Assembly (NCBI RefSeq): GCF_017161265.1
Contig: NZ_CP031393.1
Location: 248,001-312,000 of the forward strand
Reading direction: 5' to 3'
Origin: Treponema medium
GTDB taxonomy: Bacteria; Spirochaetota; Spirochaetia; Treponematales; Treponemataceae
DNA length: 64,000 bases
Position 1 is the stretch's first letter. Every line of letters starts with the position of its first letter. The notes under the pieces were generated by a model, which did no database searches, was not told the DNA's origin, and saw only the letters and a list, made by a program, of their open reading frames with translations. A program made the position numbers and the translations under genes. Below are positions 17,978-27,993 of this stretch, one piece after another.

Positions 17978-19849
17978 ATGTCACATAAAAAGGGTATGAA
18001 CCTTACAAGATTTTATTACGGCATCAAGCGTATGCCGACCCTATTGTGTATGTTTGTTACCCTCTTCGGATGCGTTTCTATGCAAGTCCACGGACAGCAA
18101 TCGCTTTTTGACCGTCTAACCAATGACCGTTTTATATTCGGTCTACAAAACGGCGAGGAATACGATACCGATGAAGATTCCGACACCGAGACGGAGGATG
18201 AATACGACTTCGATAAAGCTTCTGAAACCGGATCGGAAACAGGCGGCGGACAACAGACGGGCGAATCAACTGAGCAGCAAACGGATAAAGCGCTTACCCA
18301 ACAGACGGACAAAGCTACCGAACGTCAGACAGGCAAAGAGACATCCGAATCGGACATTCGGCAAAACAATACGGCTGATACCAATTCGAAAGAGACAGCC
18401 TCGAAACACGACTATTTTTTCCGATATGTACACAGCGTTCACAAAGGCGCCCGAATTTCTGCCGGAATAAGCGGACACGGCTACATCGGCTATTTGCAGC
18501 TTGAATCACCAATGTCCGTACCCTACTTTGAACTTTCGGTGAGGAATTTCGGTGTCGGACTATATCCGCTTGCGGCCTTGCAATCCTCTTTTCCTGAAAA
18601 AAATATACCGACACTATTTCTCGGTGCAGGAAACCTAACCTTTGACAGTTTCTTAAAAGCGGCACATTTTACCGGCTTTTCAAAAACAAAAGCAAGCTAC
18701 GGCGGAGTCAAATTTCCTCGAGAACAGTTTATCGGTATCGGGGGTGCGAAGAAGGCTGTTCAATATGGGATTGAAGTATACGGCAGCGGATGGAACGGAG
18801 TTTTTTTTGCAAGCCCCGAACCAAAGAAGCAGCGGATGCGCTACGGCATTATGGGCGGCTGGCGTATGAATCAGAAGAAAGCTGATATCAACTTTGCCGT
18901 TCAATACCTTACTACTTTTATGCCGGAATTGATTAGAGAGGTAAAAACATCTTCCGCACAGTCTGCAGGAGGAGGCGCTTCTGCGGGTCAACCGGCCGGT
19001 ACTTCAAATACATCCTTAGATATAAACGGCGAATATACACGACAGCGCTATCACACGCTTTTCGGTCTTAATGCCGTTTTTACCCATCCGATTGTCTCGT
19101 TTTCAACGACCGGTTTTTGCAGCTATGCGGCAGACAAAACCGTTTCCGGTGCGGTACAAGCCGAAATCGATGCTTGGTACCGGTATGCGGGTATACGAAC
19201 CGGCGGCAGCTATACCGGAGCGCGTGCCGTTAACTGGGATGGAAAACAGCAAAACGAACAAGTTACCGCTTTTATTCAGCCGCACTTTAAGATCGGTCTT
19301 TTCTCTCTGTTCGCGCTCTATGGGTTCAGTATGGAAGATAGAACAATGCTGCATAACGGCGGGCTTATTACACAGGTAAAACATAAAGTGATTCGTTGGA
19401 AGGCAAGCTGGGATTACCGCAATGAGCTGCATACAATTAAAACGGAAATAACGTGCATAAGCCAACCGAAATGGTTTAACGGCGTTCAATGGTTCCAAAA
19501 AGCAGCTGCCGGAGCTTCGGTCGAATTGCAGGATAACAACGTTAATCCGTTTATCTTAAAAAAGTATGCTGTCCATATAAATGGTCATTTCTGCATTACC
19601 AATGGCGTTTTTTGCGGTATCAACGGTTTATTTTCCCAAGCAATACTGAAAGAAGAAAGCGAAAATGAGCGCTTCATATACCTGCAAAGTCCTGTGTACG
19701 GCGGCGGCGTATATGTCAGTTTTAAACGGAACGGTATCGGAAAGATACACTCCGGCAAATTGGAAGTTTCGGTGAAAAATGAAAAACCGTATTTCGACAT
19801 CAAACTGGGATATCAGATTCGAGCGGCAAACGTATCAGCTACTTTTTAG
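17978..19849 (+). CDS. Exported protein with acidic/Gln-Thr linker and barrel-like C-terminal part
   Basis: About 623 residues; not matched to a named family. The N-terminus has a signal-peptide pattern (basic MNLTRFYYGIKR, a hydrophobic run, cleavage likely at VHG before QQS). Residues about 55-130 form a low-complexity hydrophilic linker with repeated QQTDKA/RQTGKE-like units and a DTDEDSDTETEDEYD acidic patch. The rest alternates short hydrophobic and aromatic strands, ending in FDIKLGYQIRAANVSATF, which resembles outer-membrane beta-barrel proteins. The start is uncertain: AAAAAGGG is only 1-2 nt before ATG 17996, and ATG 17978 has no clear ribosome binding site. It is convergent with aroK, with 4 bp of overlap. 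Confidence 0.65.
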   Translation: MSHKKGMNLTRFYYGIKRMPTLLCMFVTLFGCVSMQVHGQQSLFDRLTNDRFIFGLQNGEEYDTDEDSDTETEDEYDFDKASETGSETGGGQQTGESTEQQTDKALTQQTDKATERQTGKETSESDIRQNNTADTNSKETASKHDYFFRYVHSVHKGARISAGISGHGYIGYLQLESPMSVPYFELSVRNFGVGLYPLAALQSSFPEKNIPTLFLGAGNLTFDSFLKAAHFTGFSKTKASYGGVKFPREQFIGIGGAKKAVQYGIEVYGSGWNGVFFASPEPKKQRMRYGIMGGWRMNQKKADINFAVQYLTTFMPELIREVKTSSAQSAGGGASAGQPAGTSNTSLDINGEYTRQRYHTLFGLNAVFTHPIVSFSTTGFCSYAADKTVSGAVQAEIDAWYRYAGIRTGGSYTGARAVNWDGKQQNEQVTAFIQPHFKIGLFSLFALYGFSMEDRTMLHNGGLITQVKHKVIRWKASWDYRNELHTIKTEITCISQPKWFNGVQWFQKAAAGASVELQDNNVNPFILKKYAVHINGHFCITNGVFCGINGLFSQAILKEESENERFIYLQSPVYGGGVYVSFKRNGIGKIHSGKLEVSVKNEKPYFDIKLGYQIRAANVSATF

Positions 19850-20538
19850 CCGCGTCCGCAGAATAATGAGGCTACAATCTTCTGAGCAACGGCAGCGCAA
19901 TCCAAGTCGGTCGTATCGATGATGAGGTTGCAGCTTCTGCGGTACAGTTCGGTGCGGCGCACATACAATTCGGTAAACAGCTGTTGAGCTTCCGCTTTTT
20001 GAGCCACAGGCAGAAAGTGTAAAAATGCTGGATAATAGCCTGTTTGCAGCGCATCATGTGTCAAGCGTTCAAAAAGCACCGCTTCCGTTGCATAAAGGAA
20101 CACCCGCAGCGGTATCGCTGCAACAATTGCAAATGCTTCGGCGTTATCGCAGATGCCGCCGCCCGCCGCAATGACAGCGCCGTTTTCGGCTGCTGTACCC
20201 TGCCCGTTCTCAGCAGCACCGTCGGTTCGCAGCGGCAGAGGCATTGGTTGCTGTAACGGTTCGGACGCGGATAGCTGCGGCTCGACTGTGGATAACTGCA
20301 ACTCAGGTGTGGGCAACAGCCCCCCTACTGCAAAGTTAAGACCGCAGCATTCACGCAAAGCGGCAGCTTCCGCAGCGTGCAGAGCAGATAAACCCGTTTG
20401 ACGGTAAAGCTCCCGCGGCGTTAAACCGGTACGGATACGAATAAGCTCATCGGTGTCGTAAAAGGAGCAGCCGAGCTGTTCGGCAAGGTTCTGCCCTACA
20501 GAGGTCTTTCCTGCACGGCTCAGTCCTAAAAGAATCAT
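19846..20538 (-). CDS. aroK: Shikimate kinase with a low-complexity insertion
   Basis: Phosphorylates shikimate in aromatic amino acid synthesis. The P-loop GLSRAGKTSVG is at residues 4-14, then FYDTDELI with the shikimate-binding Asp and the AVIAAGGGI motif. The family is normally about 170 residues; this one has 230 because about 50 residues rich in Pro, Gln and Glu (roughly 75-125) separate the shikimate-binding helix region from the GGG motif. The insert probably loops out at the surface, but activity cannot be judged from sequence. It is last in a minus-strand gene series, 22 bp after the cysteine-cluster gene, with no clear ribosome binding site. Confidence 0.82.
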   Translation of the reverse strand: MILLGLSRAGKTSVGQNLAEQLGCSFYDTDELIRIRTGLTPRELYRQTGLSALHAAEAAALRECCGLNFAVGGLLPTPELQLSTVEPQLSASEPLQQPMPLPLRTDGAAENGQGTAAENGAVIAAGGGICDNAEAFAIVAAIPLRVFLYATEAVLFERLTHDALQTGYYPAFLHFLPVAQKAEAQQLFTELYVRRTELYRRSCNLIIDTTDLDCAAVAQKIVASLFCGRG

Positions 20539-20560
20539 AGATTTACGACTATCGATACCG

Positions 20561-21283
20561 CTAGGCGCTTAACGGACACGGTGAAGGACAATCGGGTTCG
20601 GGCGGCGTGATAAAGCGCAATAACATTTTCAGCTTTTTAATTGCAGCGGGGAGCGCAATCCGCAGCGGGCGAGGATGCGTATCATCGGGGTTCAGTGCCA
20701 AAAGACTTGACGAAGCGGCGCCCATGTACGGCGGAACAGTTCCGAATAACCGCATCATCTCTTCCTGCCCATACTGATGCCCCGTTTGGACATCTTGCAC
20801 CATATCTGTCCCGTTGATAGGGGTACCGGTAATTCCGTTTGCTGCATTACCGGCAACTGCGGAAGGTGCCATATACCGGCATGGCTTCCAGCGGATACAC
20901 CCGTCTTTACCATGATCACCTGAAAAGCCGAATAACCGGCATATCAGACATCGACCATCGTACACTGTGCAGTGATACGGGCTTTCAGGGTCAAACAGAA
21001 CACAGCCGTCTCCTCCGATAGAAGCATCACTGTCCGCTTCCGCAATACGGTCAGCCCGCTCAGTTTGATTTTCCATCATCCAGGCTGCAAGATATAAGGC
21101 TTCCGCCTCGTATACTTCAGGTTCAAAATGAACGCAACAGCTGCCGCAGCCGTCAGGGCACTGCATGGGACTCTTTGCCTTCCATATTTTTTGATCTGCG
21201 TCTATATCATTATACAACGAATCAACTGCCATCAAAAGATTATAGATCACAGTACCCGCAAATTTTTCTGCTTCTTTTATCAT
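20561..21283 (-). CDS. YkgJ-type cysteine-cluster protein
   Basis: A 240-residue soluble protein with [25 protein letters not shown] (about 41-65), then [17 protein letters not shown] and [11 protein letters not shown], the cysteine arrangement of the YkgJ/UPF0153 family thought to bind zinc or an Fe-S cluster. The C-terminal part has no recognised motif. Its start codon overlaps the stop of chemoreceptor 2 by 4 bp, so the two are probably translated together. Biochemical function is unknown for the family. Confidence 0.75.
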   Translation of the reverse strand: MIKEAEKFAGTVIYNLLMAVDSLYNDIDADQKIWKAKSPMQCPDGCGSCCVHFEPEVYEAEALYLAAWMMENQTERADRIAEADSDASIGGDGCVLFDPESPYHCTVYDGRCLICRLFGFSGDHGKDGCIRWKPCRYMAPSAVAGNAANGITGTPINGTDMVQDVQTGHQYGQEEMMRLFGTVPPYMGAASSSLLALNPDDTHPRPLRIALPAAIKKLKMLLRFITPPEPDCPSPCPLSA

Positions 21284-23421
21284 ACCGTAAATTCTTTTAC
21301 CTTATTCGCTAATATCTCGATACTCTCTTTATTTTTTTGTACCAGATCATTTACTTCTACCACAGCATTATTTATTTGAATAGTACCGGCAGACATTTCG
21401 TCCATGCTGTTGGTAATAACCTGAGTCAATCCGTCCAGTTTATTCATCTCACGTGCAACTTCTCCGCTGCCCGAAAGCATTTCCGACGAACCGGCTTTTA
21501 CCGTAGTAGTGGTAATATTGATATCTTTAATCGCACTCAATACTTCTTTATTCGCATTCATCTGATCTTGCATAGAACGTGTAATAAAGTCTTCCTGATC
21601 GGAAATTCGGGTAGCAAGTTCATATACCTTATCAAAGGTCTGTTCGGCGCCGTTACCGGCAGTTATCAGAGTACGAATGATTTCGATAGACTCTTTCAGA
21701 ACACCGCCGATTTGCTTTCCTTGTTCATTTGATTCTTCCGCAAGTTTACGGATTTCATCGGCAACAACCGCAAAGCCTTTTCCGGTTTCTCCCGCATGTG
21801 CGGCTTCGATAGCAGCGTTCATTGCGAGCAAGTTTGTCTGACTTGCAATATTCTGAATGATCACACTCGCTTCCAAAAGAGCATCTGAGCGTTCCGCTAT
21901 TTGCTGAGCTACCGAGTTTGCCATCTTAGCGCCATTTTTCCCATCACGGGTCATCGAATACATCTCTTTTATCAAATCATTATTCTTTTCAAGCGTTTGC
22001 GTAATAGTAACGATATTTGCAGCCATTTCTTCAACTGCAGAGGAAGACTGGGTAACGGCATTTGCTTGTACTGTAATGTCTGTATCAAGTTCTTGAATTT
22101 GTTCAATAATGTTTTCAACAACATTGCCCGTTTTTTGAACACTTGAAGCTTGAGTTTTCGCTTGCCGTTTAATACTTTCTACATTTGCACTAATTTCGTT
22201 TATCGCACTTGCCGTTTCAGCCATATTATTGTAAAGATCATCTCCCACATGCTGCATCGTCTTCGATTCATGGATAAGCGAATTAATCATACCGGCAACT
22301 TTATCCATTGTCGTATTAAAATCGATCATCAAACGACCTATTTCATCATTTTTCTTAATATAAAATCGCCCTGTCAGATCGCCGGATGCCATTTTTGTAA
22401 AGATGAGCTGCAACTTTCGAAAATACCCTTTTAGGCGTCTGGAGACCCAGAAAATAAGCCAGAAAAATATCATCAGCATCCCTGTTCCAACGGCAGCCAT
22501 GCTAATAACAATTCGGTAAAAACTTTCCAATATCTCACTATTTTGCATCAACATCGCTATTTTCCAGCCCAATTCATCGATTGAAAAGACACGTACCCGC
22601 CATTGCACATTATCGATAGTAACAACTTCCGTTCCGATACCGACATTCTGGAAAATTTTTAGATATGCATTACCTGTATTATCCTGTTTTGTAAACACTA
22701 AATCCCGATGCATCGGATCAGCTAAAATAGTACCATCGTTTTGAAACAACATTACATATCCTGTCTTGCCGACCTTTATCGAATCAATAAACGAAGTAAG
22801 TTGCTCAAGTTTTACCTCAACACTCACACATCCAATAAATTCTTTTGCCGGTGATAATACTCGCCGAGAAAAACAGATAACAGACGCACCTATTGTTGAC
22901 ATATAAGCGGGTGTTACAATGGTATCACCGTCGGCAGCTTCTGCTTGTCGGTACCATGAACGCTTCCGAGGATCATAACCGGCGCTCATACTCCCGTCCC
23001 AAGAGGTTGCATAGCCACCCCATTTTGATCCGAAATATACTTCCGCAGTATCGGGATAACTTCCATGAATGCGCTTAAACAGCGTTACCATTTCCTGCTC
23101 CGTACTGCCTTTTTGCGTATTTTTTACGATAACGTCTTGTTTTGCAGCTATATAGCTATTAATTGTTTCATCGGCGGCCTGTACCGTAGGATGGTCTGCA
23201 AGCATTTTTACCGTATTTTTATTATTCTGTATGAACAAGTCGATCATTTGCTCTATAAGCGAAAACTGATGAGATGAAGTTTGATCATATTGCCGTATAT
23301 TCAGTTGATATACTTGAAAACCGATTATGGCACAAGCGCATATTATTAAAATACACAACGTAACGACACCGGCGAGTAAAATTTTAGTACGCAGGGACAT
23401 ATTCTTTTTTCTCGTATCCAT
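21280..23421 (-). CDS. Methyl-accepting chemotaxis protein (chemoreceptor 2)
   Basis: 713 residues from the ATG at 23421, which has AGGAG (minus strand, 23429-23433) 7 nt upstream. First membrane helix at about 13-37; Cache-type sensor with [23 protein letters not shown] and [25 protein letters not shown], a pattern common in dCache domains; second membrane helix at about 305-328; HAMP; signalling domain with the conserved [29 protein letters not shown] tip. It ends KVKEFTV without a CheR pentapeptide. It is translationally coupled to the downstream YkgJ-type gene. Confidence 0.95.
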   Translation of the reverse strand: MDTRKKNMSLRTKILLAGVVTLCILIICACAIIGFQVYQLNIRQYDQTSSHQFSLIEQMIDLFIQNNKNTVKMLADHPTVQAADETINSYIAAKQDVIVKNTQKGSTEQEMVTLFKRIHGSYPDTAEVYFGSKWGGYATSWDGSMSAGYDPRKRSWYRQAEAADGDTIVTPAYMSTIGASVICFSRRVLSPAKEFIGCVSVEVKLEQLTSFIDSIKVGKTGYVMLFQNDGTILADPMHRDLVFTKQDNTGNAYLKIFQNVGIGTEVVTIDNVQWRVRVFSIDELGWKIAMLMQNSEILESFYRIVISMAAVGTGMLMIFFWLIFWVSRRLKGYFRKLQLIFTKMASGDLTGRFYIKKNDEIGRLMIDFNTTMDKVAGMINSLIHESKTMQHVGDDLYNNMAETASAINEISANVESIKRQAKTQASSVQKTGNVVENIIEQIQELDTDITVQANAVTQSSSAVEEMAANIVTITQTLEKNNDLIKEMYSMTRDGKNGAKMANSVAQQIAERSDALLEASVIIQNIASQTNLLAMNAAIEAAHAGETGKGFAVVADEIRKLAEESNEQGKQIGGVLKESIEIIRTLITAGNGAEQTFDKVYELATRISDQEDFITRSMQDQMNANKEVLSAIKDINITTTTVKAGSSEMLSGSGEVAREMNKLDGLTQVITNSMDEMSAGTIQINNAVVEVNDLVQKNKESIEILANKVKEFTV

Positions 23422-23467
23422 TTTTTCTCTCCTCAATAACAATTAAAAAATACTTAAATGAAGGAAC

Positions 23468-24121
23468 CTATTTTCCAAATAATCCTCGCTGCCCTGCTTT
23501 AATCCATTTGCCGGGCATACGCGATAACGCAGGCTGGTTTATTTGTGCAGCCAACCATTCGGTATAAAGCGCATTGTCTTCTCCCTCAAGGCGAACAAGC
23601 ATTGTTTGCAAAAGAGCATTTTCTTCCTGTGCAAGCGTTGCCACACTTGCCTCCGCCATCCTTACAAATGCCCCGGAAGCAGCGGCAACCGGTATATTCC
23701 CGCATAAAGGAGAGACATCTCGATGTACGAATATTAGTTTTCCTGATTTTTTATGAATAAAATACCGCATAAACGTATAGGCCAACTGTATATTTGCAGT
23801 AATCAATTCGGTAACGATCTTGTCGGCATGCAATACACCGGTATTGGAATATAATTCGGTATATGCAGGTGCATCAAAGATCAGCAGTGCAGTTTCAATA
23901 TTCAACTGTAACGTTTTAAATTGGAGCGGTAAAGATTGAAGAGAAAATACGGATTGGCGGTTCCATAATAGTACAGGGCCTATCGTATTCTCCGGTTTTT
24001 TTTCTTTTGTCCGTTCGGCATCGGAAATAACGATTACACGCTGCCCCTGTACTCGTAAAAAATCAGCTAAGCTTAACGAAAAATTTAAACGATCGTCTGT
24101 TATCAGTATATCAGTACTCAT
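23468..24121 (-). CDS. Degenerate short-chain dehydrogenase-like protein
   Basis: A 217-residue protein whose strand-helix pattern resembles the SDR fold: ILITDDRLNFSLSLADFLRVQGQRVIVISD at the N-terminus, a central TALLIFDAP strand, and GKLIFVHRDVSPLCGNIPVAAASGAFVRMAEASVATLAQE where an SDR would have its Ser and YxxxK. The glycine-rich dinucleotide motif and the catalytic Tyr and Lys are absent (VAAASG replaces YSASK). It is therefore unlikely to be an active oxidoreductase. It sits upstream of chemoreceptor 2 on the same strand. The fold call is by eye only. Confidence 0.5.
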   Translation of the reverse strand: MSTDILITDDRLNFSLSLADFLRVQGQRVIVISDAERTKEKKPENTIGPVLLWNRQSVFSLQSLPLQFKTLQLNIETALLIFDAPAYTELYSNTGVLHADKIVTELITANIQLAYTFMRYFIHKKSGKLIFVHRDVSPLCGNIPVAAASGAFVRMAEASVATLAQEENALLQTMLVRLEGEDNALYTEWLAAQINQPALSRMPGKWIKAGQRGLFGK

Positions 24122-24185
24122 AGCTACCAGTATATACCGAATAAATAAAAAATCAAATAGCGGAACCGCCTTTTATCCGCACACC

Positions 24186-24860
24186 CTATTCGATTAAGGT
24201 TGCCTCCACCATATAGCGGAAGGAATCACCCGCAGCGGAATATTCTTTTTTTTCGATGATAAAAATAATAGCGCGGGATGTGTCATCCATCAATATCTTT
24301 TTAACGGCATAATTTTTAACACCGCTTCTGACATAATCGGGACGACCGACTTCTTTTTTTACCTTGGTTCCATTCGGTTTTGTTTTTTCCACCGTTAAAT
24401 AGAATGAACTTTCGGTTTTTGATTTTTGTTTTGTGTTCAGTACAACCGTATACTCGTCACTGGTTTGGAAGTCACGGAAGAATAGTGTTTGATTCCCTTC
24501 AGTTGCTTCTGTTTGCGCATAAAGAACCCGTCCCTGCCGTGTTTCGGAAATTCCCCATTTACTCAGTGAAACCTGCGCTCTATTCTGCAGTGCAAGGAAA
24601 GTCGCTTTACTCTCTTTGCCTTCCGTTTGCTTTGAGGGAGATGTCCTGAAAATACCGTTAGGGAGAAAGGTATTGGCACCTACATCGACAGCATAAATTT
24701 CAGCATACGCACGGTAGGTTTTATCCTGTAAACCGTGCTGACCGAATGCAAACTTTGTTCCATCAGCTGAAAAACCTAAATTAACAAAGTTTGCAATATC
24801 TCCTGCATAAACGGCAGCAGAAAAGACCGCCATGATAATTATCATATAAAGTTTCCGCAT
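24186..24860 (-). CDS. Predicted secreted protein, DUF2259 type
   Basis: 224 residues with a signal peptide (MRKLYMIIIMAVFSAAVYA, cleavage before GD). The mature start ANFVNLGFSADGTKFAFGQHGLQDKTYRAYAEIYAVDV is characteristic of DUF2259 periplasmic proteins, which are common in spirochaetes and have no known biochemical role. The rest is beta-rich, ending SFRYMVEATLIE. It has its own promoter and starts a minus-strand series running through the SDR-like protein to aroK. Confidence 0.75.
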   Translation of the reverse strand: MRKLYMIIIMAVFSAAVYAGDIANFVNLGFSADGTKFAFGQHGLQDKTYRAYAEIYAVDVGANTFLPNGIFRTSPSKQTEGKESKATFLALQNRAQVSLSKWGISETRQGRVLYAQTEATEGNQTLFFRDFQTSDEYTVVLNTKQKSKTESSFYLTVEKTKPNGTKVKKEVGRPDYVRSGVKNYAVKKILMDDTSRAIIFIIEKKEYSAAGDSFRYMVEATLIE

Positions 24861-24905
24861 AACAACTCCTGCGCATGAAGAATCCGTAAATTACGTTTCT
24901 ATACT

Positions 24906-24935
24906 ACTATACCTTTATCGGAATATAAAATGCAA
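24906..24935 (-). promoter_or_regulatory. Promoter of the DUF2259 gene
   Basis: On the minus strand TTGCAT (24930-24935), an 18-nt spacer and TATAGT (24906-24911); AGGAG lies close to the ATG. The rest of the gap up to 25094 holds only an 18-bp perfect AT-rich palindrome (AATTAAGAATTCTTAATT, 25057-25074), possibly part of the plsC transcript end. Confidence 0.5.
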
Positions 24936-25094
24936 ACTTTAAAAAGGGAAATCAAAAACAGAAGTTTAGTTGAGCGTTAGGCATAGTATATACTGCAATC
25001 GTCCGGTGATGAGGCTTAGATAATCAACATTAAAGAAGCAAAAATAGATAATTTACAATTAAGAATTCTTAATTCTTTAATTGTGAATGATGCG

Positions 25095-25847
25095 TTACCT
25101 ATTCTGCTGCCGCCAGAGTGTAAGCTGTTCTTGTATCAGTTCTTTACTTTCTTCCAAAACTTTTAACTGAGCTTCTTTTGTTGTAGGGGCAGGATATATT
25201 TTAAGCACTTTCACGCGGTATGCACCTCCGCGCAGGTTAGTCGCAAGCCGTGTTACCGAAGAAATATTCCATCCGCCGTCAACTGCAGCAACAACTACCG
25301 GCATAGAAGCCTTAGATAAGAACCGCCGGAATCCTGCCGAATGAAAAGTCCCGACTTTACCATCCTTTGACCGTGTACCTTCGGGAAATAAAATCGGTAT
25401 CCAATTGTTGCGCACTACCCGCTGCGCGAATGAATCCATTGCCTGCATCGCTTGACTGGGACTGCCGGTACGCCGCACAAGGCAATGCCCATCGCTTTTG
25501 AGCATAACAGAAACCAATGGTACATGGTCTGCAAGTTCTTTTTTCGCAACAAACCGAACCCGCTTTCCGCCAAGATAGTTCATATACACAACAATATCCA
25601 AGATGCTTTGATGGTTGGAAATCAGTAAATACTGTTCCGGCAGCTGCGGTACAAGAGCATAATCGCCTTTAAAGCGAAAATTTAAATAAGTAGAAAAAAT
25701 TGAAAAAATACGGTGAGCGACAACGGTTGAAATATGCGCATTGATTTTTTTACACCACGGCCGGTGTACAGCATAAGCAATACGGTTTAATAACGCCCAT
25801 CCTGCTATAGCGTTGATACAGCATAATAGGCAAAAAATTCCAAGCAT
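25095..25847 (-). CDS. plsC: 1-acyl-sn-glycerol-3-phosphate acyltransferase
   Basis: Transfers a fatty acyl group to lysophosphatidate to give phosphatidate in membrane lipid synthesis. It has 250 residues with an N-terminal hydrophobic anchor (about 1-18), the catalytic HX4D motif in SNHQSILDIVVYMN, the acceptor-binding FPEGTRSKDGKVGTFHSAGF and a later PVVVAAVDGGW strand. It lies 10 bp downstream of the helicase gene on the same strand. Inner-membrane association is inferred from the hydrophobic segment. Confidence 0.92.
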   Translation of the reverse strand: MLGIFCLLCCINAIAGWALLNRIAYAVHRPWCKKINAHISTVVAHRIFSIFSTYLNFRFKGDYALVPQLPEQYLLISNHQSILDIVVYMNYLGGKRVRFVAKKELADHVPLVSVMLKSDGHCLVRRTGSPSQAMQAMDSFAQRVVRNNWIPILFPEGTRSKDGKVGTFHSAGFRRFLSKASMPVVVAAVDGGWNISSVTRLATNLRGGAYRVKVLKIYPAPTTKEAQLKVLEESKELIQEQLTLWRQQNR

Positions 25848-25857
25848 AGAATCCCCG

Positions 25858-27987
25858 TCAATACAAAAAATTTTCGACAGTATATACTATTTCTTCTAAA
25901 GATGCAAAGCATTGTTTTGTCGGAGGAATACTGTCGATAAAAATTCTCCCGTACTGCTTAACAAGCGCTCGCTTGTCGAGCAGCGTTACAATGCCGCGGT
26001 CGGTTTGCGAGCGCATCAGGCGGCCGAAGCCCTGCCGGAATTGTACGACTGCTTCGGGGACGCTCAGCTGCATAAACGAGCTGCCGCCTCTTTTTTCGAT
26101 GGCATCGGCACGGGCGCGGAAAAGCGGCGCACTCGGCACGGCAAAGGGTAGTTTTACCAAAATGACATGGCTGAGCGCCTCTCCCGGTACGTCGATGCCT
26201 GCCCAAAACGAGGCGGTCGCGAATAAACTGCTGTCAATATGTTCCTTAAAGGTTTGCAACAGCCGGCTGCGGTCGTCCTCTCCCTGCTGCAACAGCTCCA
26301 TATCAGGCAGCTGCATGCGGGCGTACGCACAGGTTTGTTTTAACGACTCGTAAGAAGTAAACAGGACGAGCGTTTTTCCTCCGGTCATTTCAATCAATTT
26401 GGTAACGGCGGTATTCACGAATTGCTGAAACTGCTCATCGTCGGGAGCAGGCGCATCGGTCGGGATATTCAAGAGTACATTTTTGTCGTACGGAAAAGGT
26501 GATTCAAAGGTACCGGTGCGTACCGGCTTGTCGGAAAAAGGATGCAGGCCGACCCTGCCCAGCCAATACGAGAAGCTCGTGCCGATTTTCAGCGTTGCGG
26601 AAAGCGCAATGACGGTATCAAAGGGCGTGAATACCGCTTGCCTCAGCAAACCCGACATATCCACCGGCGTTTGATTAAAGTACGGAACTTCTCCTACGGG
26701 ACTTTGGTATTTTTCTATCCAAAACACGTAATCAGGCAGTTCCTTCCATCGAAAAAAATTTTCGAGCGTTTCGGAAATGTCTTGCAGCCGGTGCAGCGCG
26801 AGCGAACCTTCCCGCACCGCTTCTTCATACGGAGAACCTTCGTCCGGTTCGGCATTGGTAATCAGCACTGCGAGTTTGACATTGAGGATATTCAGCTCCG
26901 CATAAAAATCCTTGCACGCGGCAAGCAGCGCCGCCGTCTTTGATGCCGGTACTTGTGTAAAACCGAGACTGCTCACATTCCCGCAAAACGAGAGCGCCCG
27001 TGCTTCCAGTGCGGAGTAAGCCGTTTGTGTTTTTGCAAGAGCCGCGATAATAGCCGGCATCAGTTCAGCTTTAGTAGAAACCGCAGTGATTTTTTCGAGG
27101 CAGCCGGCGGCTCTTCCCTTTTTGGTACGGGAAAGCGTTGTAATACAGCGGGTTAAATCATAGCGGGAAAAGGTACGCGAAAAAAATCCGCTTGCCGCCT
27201 CTTCAATCGTATGCGCCTCGTCAAAGATGATTGCATTAAAGGACGGCAGAACGGCAGTTGAGGCATACCCTGCCCCTTCTTTCCTGCTGGCAAGATCGGC
27301 AAAGAGCAGATGGTGATTAACAATTAAAAGCGCCGCCTTTTCCGCCTTTTTGCGCAGCTTCATCACAAAGCAGTCGGTATAAAAAGGACAACGCTGCCCA
27401 AGACAGTTATCCGATTCGGAGCAAATCTTTGACCATAGCCCTGCGGCGGGCATAAACGGGAGTTCGGATCGTGCGCCGTCTTTGCTTGTTTGCGCCCATT
27501 TTTGGATAGCAGCCAGCTCTTCCGCTTCCTGACTAAAGAGATCCGGCTCCTGTATCGTTTGCATAAGCCGCCGCAAGCAGAGATAATTCTGCCGCCCCTT
27601 AATGAGCACCGCCTGCGGCTGTTCCGATTGTTCGCCGCATCCACCGAGTATTTTTAAGGCGTCGGGAACATCCTTATCGATGAGCTGATGCTGTAAATTG
27701 ATGGTACCGGTGGAGATAACGATACGAACTTTGTTGGCAAGCGCCCATTCAAAGGCGGGCAACAAGTACGCTAAACTCTTCCCGACGCCGGTTCCCGCTT
27801 CAAAGACGCCGATTGCGCTATCGTTAAAACAATGCGTTATTGCGCGGGTAAGGTCGAGCTGAGGAGGACGTTCTTCATAGTGATCAAAAAAAGACGCAAA
27901 GCTGCCGGTTTCTTCAAGATATCCGGCTATTTTATCGGCATTAAGGCGGTGATATACTCGTTCCTCCGCTTCATCTTCGTAGTGCAT
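25858..27987 (-). CDS. dinG: DinG-family ATP-dependent DNA helicase
   Basis: A 709-residue superfamily 2 helicase of the XPD/DinG type. The Walker A is GVFEAGTGVGKSLAYLLPA (about 60-78), the DEAH box IIFDEAHTIEEAASGF, and between them are the cysteines of an Fe-S domain (CSESDNCLGQRCPFYTDC) followed by ALLIVNHHLLF. The C-terminal helicase half has VLFTSYESL, the FATASFWAGIDVPGEAL segment and QGFGRLMRSQTDRG. Members unwind DNA 5'-3' and help resolve R-loops or damaged forks. It is in a minus-strand series with the secreted protein upstream and plsC downstream. Confidence 0.93.
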   Translation of the reverse strand: MHYEDEAEERVYHRLNADKIAGYLEETGSFASFFDHYEERPPQLDLTRAITHCFNDSAIGVFEAGTGVGKSLAYLLPAFEWALANKVRIVISTGTINLQHQLIDKDVPDALKILGGCGEQSEQPQAVLIKGRQNYLCLRRLMQTIQEPDLFSQEAEELAAIQKWAQTSKDGARSELPFMPAAGLWSKICSESDNCLGQRCPFYTDCFVMKLRKKAEKAALLIVNHHLLFADLASRKEGAGYASTAVLPSFNAIIFDEAHTIEEAASGFFSRTFSRYDLTRCITTLSRTKKGRAAGCLEKITAVSTKAELMPAIIAALAKTQTAYSALEARALSFCGNVSSLGFTQVPASKTAALLAACKDFYAELNILNVKLAVLITNAEPDEGSPYEEAVREGSLALHRLQDISETLENFFRWKELPDYVFWIEKYQSPVGEVPYFNQTPVDMSGLLRQAVFTPFDTVIALSATLKIGTSFSYWLGRVGLHPFSDKPVRTGTFESPFPYDKNVLLNIPTDAPAPDDEQFQQFVNTAVTKLIEMTGGKTLVLFTSYESLKQTCAYARMQLPDMELLQQGEDDRSRLLQTFKEHIDSSLFATASFWAGIDVPGEALSHVILVKLPFAVPSAPLFRARADAIEKRGGSSFMQLSVPEAVVQFRQGFGRLMRSQTDRGIVTLLDKRALVKQYGRIFIDSIPPTKQCFASLEEIVYTVENFLY

Positions 27988-27993
27988 AAAGGC

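Noticed and set aside
23468-24121. Active short-chain dehydrogenase
   Set aside because: The glycine-rich nucleotide motif and the Tyr-Lys catalytic pair are missing.
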